From the NCBI GenBank assembly GCA_937927515.1, contig CALBDO010000002.1, positions 15,001 through 79,000 on the forward strand: a stretch of 64,000 nucleotides of DNA, written 5' to 3'. Numbering within the stretch: position 1 is the stretch's first letter; every line of letters begins with the position of its first letter. The DNA comes from Candidatus Kapaibacterium sp. (GTDB lineage: Bacteria > Bacteroidota > Ignavibacteria > Kapaibacteriales > UBA2268). The translations under genes were made by a program, and so were the position numbers. Below the pieces are notes generated by a model, which did no database searches, had not been told where the DNA came from, and was given only the letters and a program-made list of their open reading frames with translations. Below, piece after piece: positions 17,781-27,104 of this stretch.

Positions 17781-18329
17781 ATTCTTAATTGGCGCATAAA
17801 TTGGACCATCGCTCGTCAATCGGCTCTCGATGAGTTCTACCTTGAATTTTTCAACTCCCCCGAAGTCGAAATTTTCGTATTTTCTGAAACTTTTATGAAA
17901 GAAATTGAGTTTGAAACTTTTAATTCTTATCAAAGTGAGATGGGGTTTATACTCTCGTTGCTCTATCTCAATATTAAATTTTCTCAATACATCCGAGCAA
18001 CCGGCGTGAATCTGCTTGAGCAATTTATCACTTTCTATGATATTTACAAAAAGCACCCTTGGTGAATTAAGCGATGGAAAACAACCCAGCCCTTTCAAAG
18101 TCAACTCGTAAGTGTATTCTTTTAAAATTGATTTTAACTCTTTCAATAGTTCTGGTATAACTTCGAGAGATACATTACCGAGAAAATGGTAAGTAAAATG
18201 TAAGTTCCATTCCTCTACCCATTTGCCCGTTGCTGCGACCTCGAATTCTCTCTTAATTTTTGGATATTCAGATAATAGTTCATTTGTTTTTAAAAAAGTT
18301 CCAATAAAAAGTCTTTTGTACGACTGCAT
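17772..18329 (-). CDS. thpR: RNA 2',3'-cyclic phosphodiesterase (ThpR/LigT)
   Basis: 185 residues, the typical length for the 2H phosphoesterase superfamily. Both catalytic histidine motifs are present: HFTYHFLG (HxT-type) near residue 44 and HLTLIRIK near 130. The family opens 2',3'-cyclic phosphates on RNA and was first known as a 2'-5' RNA ligase. It begins 18 bases after the T9SS plug gene on the same strand and overlaps the end of pfkA. Confidence 0.9.
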   Translation of the reverse strand: MQSYKRLFIGTFLKTNELLSEYPKIKREFEVAATGKWVEEWNLHFTYHFLGNVSLEVIPELLKELKSILKEYTYELTLKGLGCFPSLNSPRVLFVNIIESDKLLKQIHAGCSDVLRKFNIEIEQREYKPHLTLIRIKSFKLNFFHKSFRKYENFDFGGVEKFKVELIESRLTSDGPIYAPIKNLP

Positions 18330-18346
18330 AATGAACCCTAAATTCT

Positions 18347-19792
18347 TTACCTACCTGATGTAAAATAGTTTCCGCGCGCAAAACCTATAATTTCGTCGAA
18401 ACCACCAAAACTTGGATTGCGGTAATAGACGAAAGCGAGAAAAGAATGACCGCTCGTAACAGTATTTCCCTCGAATTCCTCAAATGATATACCTACAATG
18501 TTGCCCGAATCATCATATTTACCAGTTGCGTATAGATAATTATGTCGAGCGCGCCGAATCCATTGTCTAAGTTTATACAATCGTTCATTATCATCATAGA
18601 ATAATTGCCACTCACGGCTGGGATGCCAATTGTTGAAAGAACCAACAAGAAACACATCTTTGCTTGTCTCCCATCCTTCGGGGTCGAGAGTAAACTCAAT
18701 GTAAACATATTCATCATAACTCGGTGGAACAAAACGAGTTATCATAGAGCCATCATCGTGTGGCTCGAAGTAGCTACCTCGCCTACGATAGTCCGACAAA
18801 GGCAAGCGAAGAGGTATGTTCATCGATGGAAATTGAGATAGATTGGTCAAATCGAGCACACGGTAACCATTTTCTGCTGGTATACCATCGATACGAAAGA
18901 CTTTACCACCATTGAGAAAACCGTAAATCGAATTTGAAAATTTCAAAGAGCCACCCAAGCTGACCGGTAAAGAATACTGGGATACGAAATATGGTTCAAA
19001 CCACCGATGATTACGATAGATGGCAACTGTATGAACAAGATTTTCAACAATTTTAGATGGTTTTGTCTCGGATATTATTACTTCGATATTATAAGCAGAA
19101 GCGGTTACATTTCGTTCGGGCTTGTAAAAATCTGAATAAAAGCGTAGTTCAGTATTTAATACGCTATTAATAACAAAAAATCGACTTTCTGCTAATGGCA
19201 CTTCGGGTTCAGCATAATCAAAAAGTTTCACTTTCCAATTGCCAGAGTATTTAAACTTTATTTGTTCATTAGGCACAACAATTCTTCCACGAAAATTGTA
19301 GTATTTTGAACTTAGTGGAGCAGACTCCCAGAACACATTACTCGTGCGATTTGAGGTTACATCATTAATGAAAATGTTTTCGTCTTCTTGCCAATCGAAA
19401 GAACAATGATAAAATTTTGCAAACAAATTTGGCGGTACAGTTGCAAAAACATCAAATTCTATAACTATTTTACTACTTGAAAGACCAACACTCGTAGTGG
19501 TTCTCTCGTCGTTTATAACTACAATTGGAGGTTCGACTTCACTTTTTTCTCCATATATTCTTATAAACCTAATAATTGGCTTGTTTTGTCGAGATGACGG
19601 TTCAACTTCATTTGTCTGGCAGATTAAGTTACCGCTCAACAAAATTAAAACACAAGATTGCAACAAAATCAATTTTATCGAATATAAAGTTAGTAAACAG
19701 ATTATAAAAAGTTTTTGAGCAAAGGGAAACACAATCACTTCAATAAAATGCTTTTGTATCAAAGCAAAACTCAATAAAACTCTACAATACAA
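18347..19792 (-). CDS. T9SS plug protein (DUF5103 family)
   Basis: 481 residues in the open frame. The core matches DUF5103 in layout: KFYHCSFDWQEDENIFIND, a KYYNFRGRIVVPNE segment, KFKYSGNWKVKLFD, and ESRFFVI. These are followed by a long beta-rich region and a C-terminal CBM48/AMPK-like unit (VFLVGSFNNWHP...LRQWIRRARHNYLYATG). DUF5103 proteins close the periplasmic side of the SprA channel between secretion events. The first 45 residues lack a clear start: TTG at 19792 opens the frame, but a signal peptide beginning near LILLQSCVLILLSG is more likely. sprA is 5 kb away in another transcription unit. Confidence 0.82.
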   Translation of the reverse strand: MYCRVLLSFALIQKHFIEVIVFPFAQKLFIICLLTLYSIKLILLQSCVLILLSGNLICQTNEVEPSSRQNKPIIRFIRIYGEKSEVEPPIVVINDERTTTSVGLSSSKIVIEFDVFATVPPNLFAKFYHCSFDWQEDENIFINDVTSNRTSNVFWESAPLSSKYYNFRGRIVVPNEQIKFKYSGNWKVKLFDYAEPEVPLAESRFFVINSVLNTELRFYSDFYKPERNVTASAYNIEVIISETKPSKIVENLVHTVAIYRNHRWFEPYFVSQYSLPVSLGGSLKFSNSIYGFLNGGKVFRIDGIPAENGYRVLDLTNLSQFPSMNIPLRLPLSDYRRRGSYFEPHDDGSMITRFVPPSYDEYVYIEFTLDPEGWETSKDVFLVGSFNNWHPSREWQLFYDDNERLYKLRQWIRRARHNYLYATGKYDDSGNIVGISFEEFEGNTVTSGHSFLAFVYYRNPSFGGFDEIIGFARGNYFTSGR

Positions 19793-19858
19793 TCTATTTC
19801 AAATTTTATGACGAAGTGTAAGATAAAGCCGTATTAGTTTGATTTAGTTCCAAGCAAG

Positions 19859-21898
19859 TCAATTTACATATTTCAATGCAATTTCTGCCGCTTCAATCAA
19901 TGGTTTAACGGAAATTTCGGAGCCCACAGCATTTTTCATCCAAATTTGTGGAGTTGTTCGACCAAATGTCAGCATTCTAAAGAGTTCTTGTGCCAAATCT
20001 TTATTTTCGAGATACTTTTCAATTTGAAATTCAATGATATGCCCTAGTGGATAGGCTGGCAAATACAAAGGATAATCAATCATATGCGAGTATATTGCAA
20101 GAATAGGCTCGTCTTTGATACCAAAAACTGGCGCATAGTATTTATTCCATACATCTTTTGCGATAGTAATTACGGCATTTTTCAATTCATCAACACTTGC
20201 ATTGGGGTGAGCATAAAGCCAGTTCCAAACGTACATATCCACAAGAGCGACGCCCATAATCTCATATGATGCCCAAAAATTGTCTAACGCAGTTAGATAT
20301 TTTGCGCTTGGGTCGGGATTTGAAATGCCCAAAATTTCCAAATCTCGCTTCTGAAAAATAAAAGCCATTGCTTCTGTAAAAGCAGTGTTTGGAACACCAT
20401 TTAGCATATAGTAGTCTACCTTTTGCAGTGTAAGTGTCTGCTCGACGTTGTGACCAAATTCGTGCATGGCGATATTGTATCCCTTGTAATCCATGCCAGT
20501 TGGAGGGATGCGAGTACGAAGATGAGCATTTTCGCTGCGCATTTGAGCGCCCCAGGCGTGTCCAGCCCCACGAGCTGGGTCGACTTCCACTTTCGAAGCA
20601 ATATAATTTGCAAGTTCCGAGTCAAATCCAAGTTTCATTAAAATATTTGGTAAATCTTTTGCAAACGCCTCGTTGTTTGGATACTTACTGCGAGTGATTT
20701 CTGTCAACCGTGCTTCGTCGAGTTGACTTCGGGCTTTGAAACCATCATACCAGATGTCGAACGGTTCGAGTGGCCTATTGAGTCTCTTTTGAATTAATTC
20801 TGCAACCTTTTGGACAGTTGGGGAAGATACCAATTCTACAAACAAATTTTCTATTTCTTTCTCAGAAATTTCGAATTCCAAATCAAATTTCCTACTTATA
20901 TAAGTCGGGTACTCGGGATAAAATTTATCCACTGCCTTACGGGCTAAAAAGTTATTTAATAGGTGCTGATATCGAGTGTTTGGTTCAGGATTGGATGGGA
21001 CTTCTTTGCCTTCTTTAAAAACTTTGTTTTTGAAGGGATTCCAAGTATATTCGGGATTATTAATTACTTGTACGGGAATAGTTTGATTGATTATGTGTTT
21101 CATCACAGTGTAAATCAGCTTTTGCTTAAATAAACCATCTTCTTTTCCATATAGCGATTTAATCTCGTCTCTTAGATTCCAATGGGAAATAAGCTTTTTG
21201 TCCTTTGGGAAGTATGTATTGAAGTTATCGTCGACAAGATTGCCAACAAAGATATTATATTCCGAAATGTATGAATCGGCTTTTGTAGAAACCTCTGAAA
21301 TTTTTTGCAAATATTCGCTGGGTACACGGGAGGTGAATATATCGCCCATACGGGCAAAAGCCCATTGTTTTCTGCTCCAACTGGAGCCAAAAGTATTTTT
21401 CTCCTCGAGTTTGTAATTTGGAAAATTCAACATAACATAAAAAGCTATTTTATTTTTAAAGAAATCGTTTATAAGATTGGCAGACGGGTCGTATCCAGCA
21501 AACATTAAGTCGACTGGCAAAATCTCGCCTAAATCCAAATGTAATTGTTTATTCAATTCTAACGAAATTTTATTGAAATGTCCACTTATCACTTCGAAGT
21601 AATTAGATAATCGTTCGAAGACAAGGTCGAGTTTTTCGCCTTGAGGTACGAAGTTATTTAGACAGAAATCAAAAAACTCTTTCTTCGAACCATCTTCTTC
21701 TGTCCAAAAGTTTGCCATTTGATTGATACTGCGTTGGATTCTGTCTCGGTCTGACTCTCCATATCTTTCTACAAGCGCTTTGATAGTTTTGTTAATTGTA
21801 GGTTTGTCGATAAACTTTTTCATTTCTAACTCTGAATTATTTGTGCAAAAAGTCAAAAACATTACAGATAAAACAAATAATAAGAAAGTTTTCTTCAT
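19859..21898 (-). CDS. Zinc metallopeptidase lipoprotein (gluzincin, HEFGH)
   Basis: About 679 residues from the ATG at 21898. That start gives a lipoprotein signal (KKTFLLFVLSVMFLTFC) with the Cys near residue 19. A longer frame to 22003 runs into the tRNA-His gene and is rejected. HEFGH at residues 479-483 is the zinc and catalytic motif. Glu509 in FTEAMAFIF, about 26 residues further on, is the expected third ligand, as in gluzincins such as the M3 family. The surrounding sequence does not look like classical M3 or M32 enzymes, so it is an unassigned family. The predicted place is the periplasmic or outer-membrane face. Confidence 0.75.
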   Translation of the reverse strand: MKKTFLLFVLSVMFLTFCTNNSELEMKKFIDKPTINKTIKALVERYGESDRDRIQRSINQMANFWTEEDGSKKEFFDFCLNNFVPQGEKLDLVFERLSNYFEVISGHFNKISLELNKQLHLDLGEILPVDLMFAGYDPSANLINDFFKNKIAFYVMLNFPNYKLEEKNTFGSSWSRKQWAFARMGDIFTSRVPSEYLQKISEVSTKADSYISEYNIFVGNLVDDNFNTYFPKDKKLISHWNLRDEIKSLYGKEDGLFKQKLIYTVMKHIINQTIPVQVINNPEYTWNPFKNKVFKEGKEVPSNPEPNTRYQHLLNNFLARKAVDKFYPEYPTYISRKFDLEFEISEKEIENLFVELVSSPTVQKVAELIQKRLNRPLEPFDIWYDGFKARSQLDEARLTEITRSKYPNNEAFAKDLPNILMKLGFDSELANYIASKVEVDPARGAGHAWGAQMRSENAHLRTRIPPTGMDYKGYNIAMHEFGHNVEQTLTLQKVDYYMLNGVPNTAFTEAMAFIFQKRDLEILGISNPDPSAKYLTALDNFWASYEIMGVALVDMYVWNWLYAHPNASVDELKNAVITIAKDVWNKYYAPVFGIKDEPILAIYSHMIDYPLYLPAYPLGHIIEFQIEKYLENKDLAQELFRMLTFGRTTPQIWMKNAVGSEISVKPLIEAAEIALKYVN

Positions 21899-21963
21899 TT
21901 CCGACCTCAAAAAAAGCAAAATTAAAAAAAGAAACCAAGGTGGGCAACAATTAAAAACCAAAG

Positions 21964-22038
21964 GGCGAGCTATGGGATTCGAACCCACGACCCCCAGAGC
22001 CACAATCTGGTGCTCTAACCAGCTGAGCTAAGCTCGCC
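21964..22038 (-). tRNA. tRNA-His (GTG)
   Basis: The minus strand folds as a full cloverleaf: acceptor GCGAGCT/AGCTCGC, D-arm with AGCTCAGCTGGTTAGAGC, anticodon stem CCAGA/TCTGG with loop TTGTGGC (anticodon GTG), and T-arm with GGTTCGAATCC. The extra 5' G (position -1) opposite C73 is encoded, as expected for His identity. No CCA is encoded. A TAATTTTG element at 22052-22059 on the minus strand may be the -7 box. Confidence 0.97.
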
Positions 22039-22121
22039 ATCAATGAAAATACAAAATTATGAATTTTACGATTATTTTATTCAATTGTTAACTTTATTTA
22101 AGTGTACAAATAAATATTTAC

Positions 22122-25022
22122 TTATTTTATAATTGCAAAGGGCAAAAATTTCCTCGTTCCCTTGTTATCAAATTCAATGGACAAGAAATATATACCAGGA
22201 TTAAAATTCGACACATCAAACAAGAGCTCGTCCGCAGAAGAGAAAGCTGGTTTTATTTCCAATGAATTGCCAAAATAGTCGCATATTGAAATTTTTTGAT
22301 AAGCTTGCCGAAGATTGATTTTGAAATACTTGTCGGTTGGATTTGGATATAAATTAAAATCGTCTACTATACTTTGTTCATCGACATTGGAGATTAAATG
22401 TTTGATTTCAAGGTCATCTAAGTACCATCCATCGTCGACTCCGACTGTACCACTCGAAAGTCTAAATCTCAAATATAGGAAATCGCTCCCAAGCAACCGA
22501 GAGATATCATCAGAGCTCAAGACAATATTTTCTTTTCTCCAATCATTTTGGTCGAGTATTTTATCTTTCCAGGGCAAATAATTTTCCATGTTGTAATTAG
22601 CAATCTTAATGCTCTGATTCTTATCGTTCACAAGTTCGACAATCCCCGTGTCGGTACGATGAATAATGGCGGCATTTTGGAAAGAAATAGAAACAAAGCC
22701 ATCTTTAGGTATTTTAAAGGGGAATGTTCCAAGAATTGCCTCGGTCCTATTCTGGTAATTTCCAACAGGAGAATCTGTTATTGCACTTGGAGCCGAGTAG
22801 TAGAAATCCCTCGTGTAACCCCAGCCAGAGTATTTTAAATACTTTCTGGGATTTAAATTTGAAAATTCGTCGAAATAATTTTGATTGCCGAGGTCCAATA
22901 CTTCGCCACGAAAAGCAATTACTTCATTCGAAAAATCACTGCTATTTTCGTCTTTGTCCACTACTTTGGTTCGAACGCGATAAAATCCATCTACATCTAC
23001 AAGAAAATCGAAACAACGAGTCGACCCAGTGTCTTCGGTCGTAAGATTAACTTCGAACAAAAGAGAATCTAAATCGTATACCTGCAGTTTAGAGAGATTA
23101 ACAATTGGGGTCAGAGAGTCCGCTCTGAGTTTCGGAATTTTAACACAAATCTGTTTAGTTGTACCATTTTCCATATTTGTCGAAACAATTAAAGGAGGGG
23201 CTAGTTTTTTTGCGCCACCCGCATACGCAGCTGAATGAACTTCGATACTTGTATCCGTGCCAAGAACTGCAGAAACAGAGTACTTGTAGTAAGAATAAGC
23301 TACCAAGCCACTATCTAAAAAAGACAAGGTAGCAAAGGGAAGGGTCGAGATAATTTTGCCTTCTCTTTTCAAGATGAATTTCAGAGATTGTAATTCATCA
23401 GAATTCAGCGGATGACCAAACACTTTTGTAAGGGGTGATTCCCAGGACAAAAGAATTGTGGATGGCTTCTCTGGAATTGTTTTTGCAACAAAATTTTCGG
23501 GTGGCGCCGGTGCGTGAATGCTAACATAAGAAGTATATACATCGCTATCAAAAATATTTTTTACGGCATGACGCATATCGACCCAAGAGGGATAAATTTT
23601 GCCATTGTAGAAAGCACAACCACTATAATCCCCAGCAAAGGAATTATCTGTAAAAGGATTCAAGCGCAAATCAGTAGCAACATCAGATACGGGTTTATCA
23701 ATCCAAGTTTCACCACCATTGCTCGAGTAGCTAACCCAACACTCGACGAGTAGGTTTTGCGGGTCTCTTCGGCTATCCAAATACATAATTGCCAAGTCCC
23801 CGTTGACAGGGTCTATGGCAATCCAAGGCCAAAATTGGTCATTATTTTCGTCGCTGTGAACAATTTTTGGGATAGACCAGGTCTCGCCACCATCGGAAGA
23901 ACGAGAGAAGTATACATTTGGCACAGAGTCTGCAGACCAACAAAGATACAAATATCCATTTCGAGGACCACCAGTGTAATCACACACAATTGAGGGGTAA
24001 GCCTCGGCACGAACTTTGTCCTTGACGGTATGTCTGTAGCCTTGGTTTTTAATGTGTTTGGGTTTTCCGAATGGTTTATATCGAATGATAATTCGAGCGG
24101 GTGAAAATGTATTGCCACCGTCGGTTGATTTTGCAAAACCGATACCTTTCTCAATACCATCATTCCATACGACAAAAACTTCTCCATTTGGTCCACATGT
24201 AGCTAAAGGAAAACTCTGACCAAATGTCGTATCCTCGGAAGTACCACTTTTTCGCGGGCTAATTGGTATAGGAATTGACCAGGAGAGTCCTTTGTCGGTG
24301 GACTTAGTGATGACGATTTGTGTCGAAGAATCCCGAGGAATCACTCTTTTCCAAGGAACATATAGATTTCCTTTGAATGGTGAATTTGGGCTGTTGTCCA
24401 CAGTAATGTAGTATTTATCTTCAAAGGCAGAGTCCAAAGTTTGCTCACCCCTATGGACAATTATAGGAATGTGAGCTTCCCAAGTTTTACATTCGTCTAA
24501 AGTGCGTGCCAAGAAGACACCATTTTCACCGAAAAGCAAGCTACTATCGCTGAGATTCCCAAAAGCTCCGTAGACTGCATATCCAATGCCATCGTAAGAA
24601 AAAGCAACAGATGGGTCATTTGAGGAGCGCCAATTTGGGTATGGTCTACCTAATTTCTTATTCCTCCAAGTTCTACCTTCATCAGTGGAAAAATATATCC
24701 AAGCAGCAGAAGTATCACGGTAGTCCACTGCCATAGCCATAAGAACTTTTGGATTTTTTGGGTTTACTGCGATTGAGGATTCATTTTGCATTTGATATTG
24801 GCCAACTTCTTCAACAGTTACGGGAAAATTATAAAATAAGCTACCACTTGATGGCTCTGCAAAAGGTACTGCCGGCAATTCCTTCACGTCCAATTCAGGT
24901 AGTGGATGTGCAGTTTCAATTAATTTTTTAAAATATTCTCTTGAACTATCACAAAGTGAATCATTTGAGCCAAAAGAAAGTAATGCAGCAACAAGCCAAA
25001 GAAGAGTTGTTTTTATATTCAT
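22122..25022 (-). CDS. BNR/sialidase-fold beta-propeller with T9SS sorting domain
   Basis: About 966 residues from the ATG at 25022. A signal peptide is followed by a beta-propeller carrying Asp-box repeats: STDEGRTW, STDKGLSW, STDGGNTF, SSDGGETW and SSNGGETW. An FN3-like unit follows (PEKPSTILLSWESP), then a jelly-roll-like region (YLDDLEIKH). The final 75 residues form a type A T9SS C-terminal domain (NLYPNPTDKYFKINL ... GIYFLSI). It is therefore predicted cargo of the SprA channel, at the surface or released. Sialidase activity is not implied, because the catalytic Arg triad is not evident. It stands alone after the tRNA-His gene. Confidence 0.88.
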   Translation of the reverse strand: MNIKTTLLWLVAALLSFGSNDSLCDSSREYFKKLIETAHPLPELDVKELPAVPFAEPSSGSLFYNFPVTVEEVGQYQMQNESSIAVNPKNPKVLMAMAVDYRDTSAAWIYFSTDEGRTWRNKKLGRPYPNWRSSNDPSVAFSYDGIGYAVYGAFGNLSDSSLLFGENGVFLARTLDECKTWEAHIPIIVHRGEQTLDSAFEDKYYITVDNSPNSPFKGNLYVPWKRVIPRDSSTQIVITKSTDKGLSWSIPIPISPRKSGTSEDTTFGQSFPLATCGPNGEVFVVWNDGIEKGIGFAKSTDGGNTFSPARIIIRYKPFGKPKHIKNQGYRHTVKDKVRAEAYPSIVCDYTGGPRNGYLYLCWSADSVPNVYFSRSSDGGETWSIPKIVHSDENNDQFWPWIAIDPVNGDLAIMYLDSRRDPQNLLVECWVSYSSNGGETWIDKPVSDVATDLRLNPFTDNSFAGDYSGCAFYNGKIYPSWVDMRHAVKNIFDSDVYTSYVSIHAPAPPENFVAKTIPEKPSTILLSWESPLTKVFGHPLNSDELQSLKFILKREGKIISTLPFATLSFLDSGLVAYSYYKYSVSAVLGTDTSIEVHSAAYAGGAKKLAPPLIVSTNMENGTTKQICVKIPKLRADSLTPIVNLSKLQVYDLDSLLFEVNLTTEDTGSTRCFDFLVDVDGFYRVRTKVVDKDENSSDFSNEVIAFRGEVLDLGNQNYFDEFSNLNPRKYLKYSGWGYTRDFYYSAPSAITDSPVGNYQNRTEAILGTFPFKIPKDGFVSISFQNAAIIHRTDTGIVELVNDKNQSIKIANYNMENYLPWKDKILDQNDWRKENIVLSSDDISRLLGSDFLYLRFRLSSGTVGVDDGWYLDDLEIKHLISNVDEQSIVDDFNLYPNPTDKYFKINLRQAYQKISICDYFGNSLEIKPAFSSADELLFDVSNFNPGIYFLSIEFDNKGTRKFLPFAIIK

Positions 25023-25085
25023 ATGCAAATTTGATAATTTTGAAAATTTAAAAGTAAAATTAATAAAAATTCAGAAACTTTATCG

Positions 25086-25694
25086 ATGAAATTCAAGATA
25101 GATTTTAATAGACACCTTTCAAAAGAATTTTTTTTAAAACCGACAGAGTGGGTAGCGAAAAATCTTATTGGCAAAGTATTGGTCCGAAAAATCAACGGAG
25201 TTTACACGGCAGCTATGATTGTAGAAGCAGAAGCCTATCTGGCTGAGTTCGACTCGGCAAGCCATTCAGCAATTGGCAAAACACAAAGAAACAGTACAAT
25301 GTTTGAAGAAGGAGGGGTAATTTATGTTTATAAAATTTATGGAATTCATCATTGCGTAAATATAGTAACTGAGAACGAAGGTAAAGGTTGTGCTGTCTTG
25401 ATTCGAGCAGGACAACCAATGGTAGGTTTTGAAACATTTAAATTGCTGCGCGGAGATGTGCCAGAGAATAAACTGCTTTGTGGACCAGGAAATTTTGCGA
25501 AAGCATTTGCTTTTACAAAAGATGACAACGGTCTCTCTGTGCTTCTGCCCGAGTTGTTCATACAAGATTACATTAGGTTCTCGGACGGAGAAATTGGGGT
25601 TTCCCAAAGAATAGGCATAGTCAGAGCAAAGGAATTGCCGCTTCGATTCTACCTCAGAGGTTCGAAGTTTGTCTCTGCGTCGCCAAGGAATTAA
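25086..25694 (+). CDS. 3-methyladenine DNA glycosylase (Mpg/AAG family)
   Basis: 202 residues, the normal length for the bacterial AAG family that removes alkylated purines in base-excision repair. Motifs include WVAKNLIGKVLVRK, IVEAEAYLAEFDSASHS with the catalytic Glu in the EAEAY context, TQRNSTMFEEGG, IYVYKIYGIHHCVNIVTE, and a C-terminal RIGIVRAKELPLRFYLRGSKFVS. It is divergent from the BNR propeller gene with a gap of 63 bases. It is convergent with ahcY with only 21 bases between the stops. Confidence 0.92.
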   Translation: MKFKIDFNRHLSKEFFLKPTEWVAKNLIGKVLVRKINGVYTAAMIVEAEAYLAEFDSASHSAIGKTQRNSTMFEEGGVIYVYKIYGIHHCVNIVTENEGKGCAVLIRAGQPMVGFETFKLLRGDVPENKLLCGPGNFAKAFAFTKDDNGLSVLLPELFIQDYIRFSDGEIGVSQRIGIVRAKELPLRFYLRGSKFVSASPRN

Positions 25695-25715
25695 ATTTTT
25701 ATCTTCTTGCAAGCT

Positions 25716-27071
25716 TTAAGTACCAGCAAGATAGTCTTGCATGTATTTTTCTTGTTCAGGGGTCAATTTATCAATTTCAACTCCCATTGATTTCAATTTT
25801 AATGTTGCTATAAATTCATCCTGTTCAATAGGCAAGTCCATAACTTCAATTGGGAATCTTTTGCCTTCTTTATGTGCCTCGACAAAGCGAAGCAAAGCCA
25901 TAAATTGATTGGCGAAGCTCATATCCATGACTTCGGATGGATGCCCCTCTGCTGCAGCAAGATTAATTAGCCGGCCTTGAGCAAGTAAATATATGCGTTT
26001 CCCGTCTTTTAAAGTGTATTCTTCGCAGTTATCACGAATTTGCCGCTTGGAAATCGCAAGCTCTTCCAATTCTGGTATGTTTATCTCAACATCGTAATGA
26101 CCGGTATTGCACACAATCGCTCCATCTTTCATTTTTTCGAAGTGCCACTTTCTTATAACATCTTTACAACCTGTTGCAGTTATGAAAATATCACCAATTT
26201 CAGCAGCTTCATTCATAGTCATCACTTGGTGGCCTTCGAGTAATGCTTTAATTGCAGCTGTTGGTTTCACCTCGGTAATCACCGTGGTAGCTCCCAAGCC
26301 CTTTGCACGTTTTGCAACACCACTCCCGCAGTGACCATGACCAGCAACCACAACTGTTTTCCCAGCAATCAACACGGATGTAGCACGCATAATCCCGTCT
26401 AATGTAGATTGGCCTGTACCGTAAACATTGTCGAAATCCCATTTTGTCTCTGTATCATTTACCGCAAAAACAGGATAAAGCAATTTCCCAGCCATTTGTC
26501 TAGCGCGCAAGCGATGGACGCCAGTTGTAGTTTCCTCTGTACCACCAATTATATGATTTTTTGCAATTTCGGGATATTTTTCGTGAACTGTATTTATCAA
26601 ATCGCAACCATCATCGAGTGTTAAATGAGGTGGAATATCAATTGTTCTCTCGATGCACCAGTAGAAATCCTCTAAATTGCCATGCCAGGCGAATATAGAA
26701 ATTCCCTGTTTTGCAAGAGCAGCTGCGACAGCATCGTTTGTCGATAGAGGATTGCATCCACTCCAAGAAACTTCTGCACCAGCAGCAACAAGAGTTCTGA
26801 TTAATACGGCAGTCTCTTTTGTTACATGCAAACAACCAGAGATTTTGTATCCTTTAAATGGCATGGTTTTACTGTAAATTTCCCTAAGATGCATTAAAAC
26901 GGGCATTCGTGATTCTGCCCAGTCTATTAGTTTCGCTCCCTCTTCTGCAAGAGACAAATCGCGCACACAATATTTGCCGGGTACTTCATCGAACTTACCT
27001 TGTGCTTTTTTTGGCGGATAAGTGATGGTACTTTCGTTATCTAATGAATTTTTAACTTTAAAATTTTCCAT
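25716..27071 (-). CDS. ahcY: Adenosylhomocysteinase
   Basis: About 451 residues. It hydrolyses S-adenosylhomocysteine to adenosine and homocysteine. Visible: LHVTKETAVLIRTLVAAGAEV, YGTGQSTLDGIMRATSVLIAGKTVVVAGHGHCGSG (the NAD-binding glycine loop), CNTGHYDVEIN, and LAAAEGHPSEVMDMSFANQFMAL near the C-terminus. Three in-frame starts exist. The ATG at 27071 has AAGGA seven bases upstream and is preferred over the ATG at 27077 and the TTG at 27092. It follows metK on the same strand, so SAM synthesis and recycling are co-transcribed. Confidence 0.97.
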   Translation of the reverse strand: MENFKVKNSLDNESTITYPPKKAQGKFDEVPGKYCVRDLSLAEEGAKLIDWAESRMPVLMHLREIYSKTMPFKGYKISGCLHVTKETAVLIRTLVAAGAEVSWSGCNPLSTNDAVAAALAKQGISIFAWHGNLEDFYWCIERTIDIPPHLTLDDGCDLINTVHEKYPEIAKNHIIGGTEETTTGVHRLRARQMAGKLLYPVFAVNDTETKWDFDNVYGTGQSTLDGIMRATSVLIAGKTVVVAGHGHCGSGVAKRAKGLGATTVITEVKPTAAIKALLEGHQVMTMNEAAEIGDIFITATGCKDVIRKWHFEKMKDGAIVCNTGHYDVEINIPELEELAISKRQIRDNCEEYTLKDGKRIYLLAQGRLINLAAAEGHPSEVMDMSFANQFMALLRFVEAHKEGKRFPIEVMDLPIEQDEFIATLKLKSMGVEIDKLTPEQEKYMQDYLAGT

Positions 27072-27104
27072 TTTCATATCCTTCAAAATCAAACATTGGT
27101 TTAA

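Noticed and set aside
21899-22003. Longer start for the zinc peptidase gene
   Set aside because: The extension reads through the tRNA-His gene and would precede a proper lipoprotein signal.
24000-26900. Several long antisense frames over the propeller and ahcY genes
   Set aside because: They are shadows of well-supported genes on the other strand.
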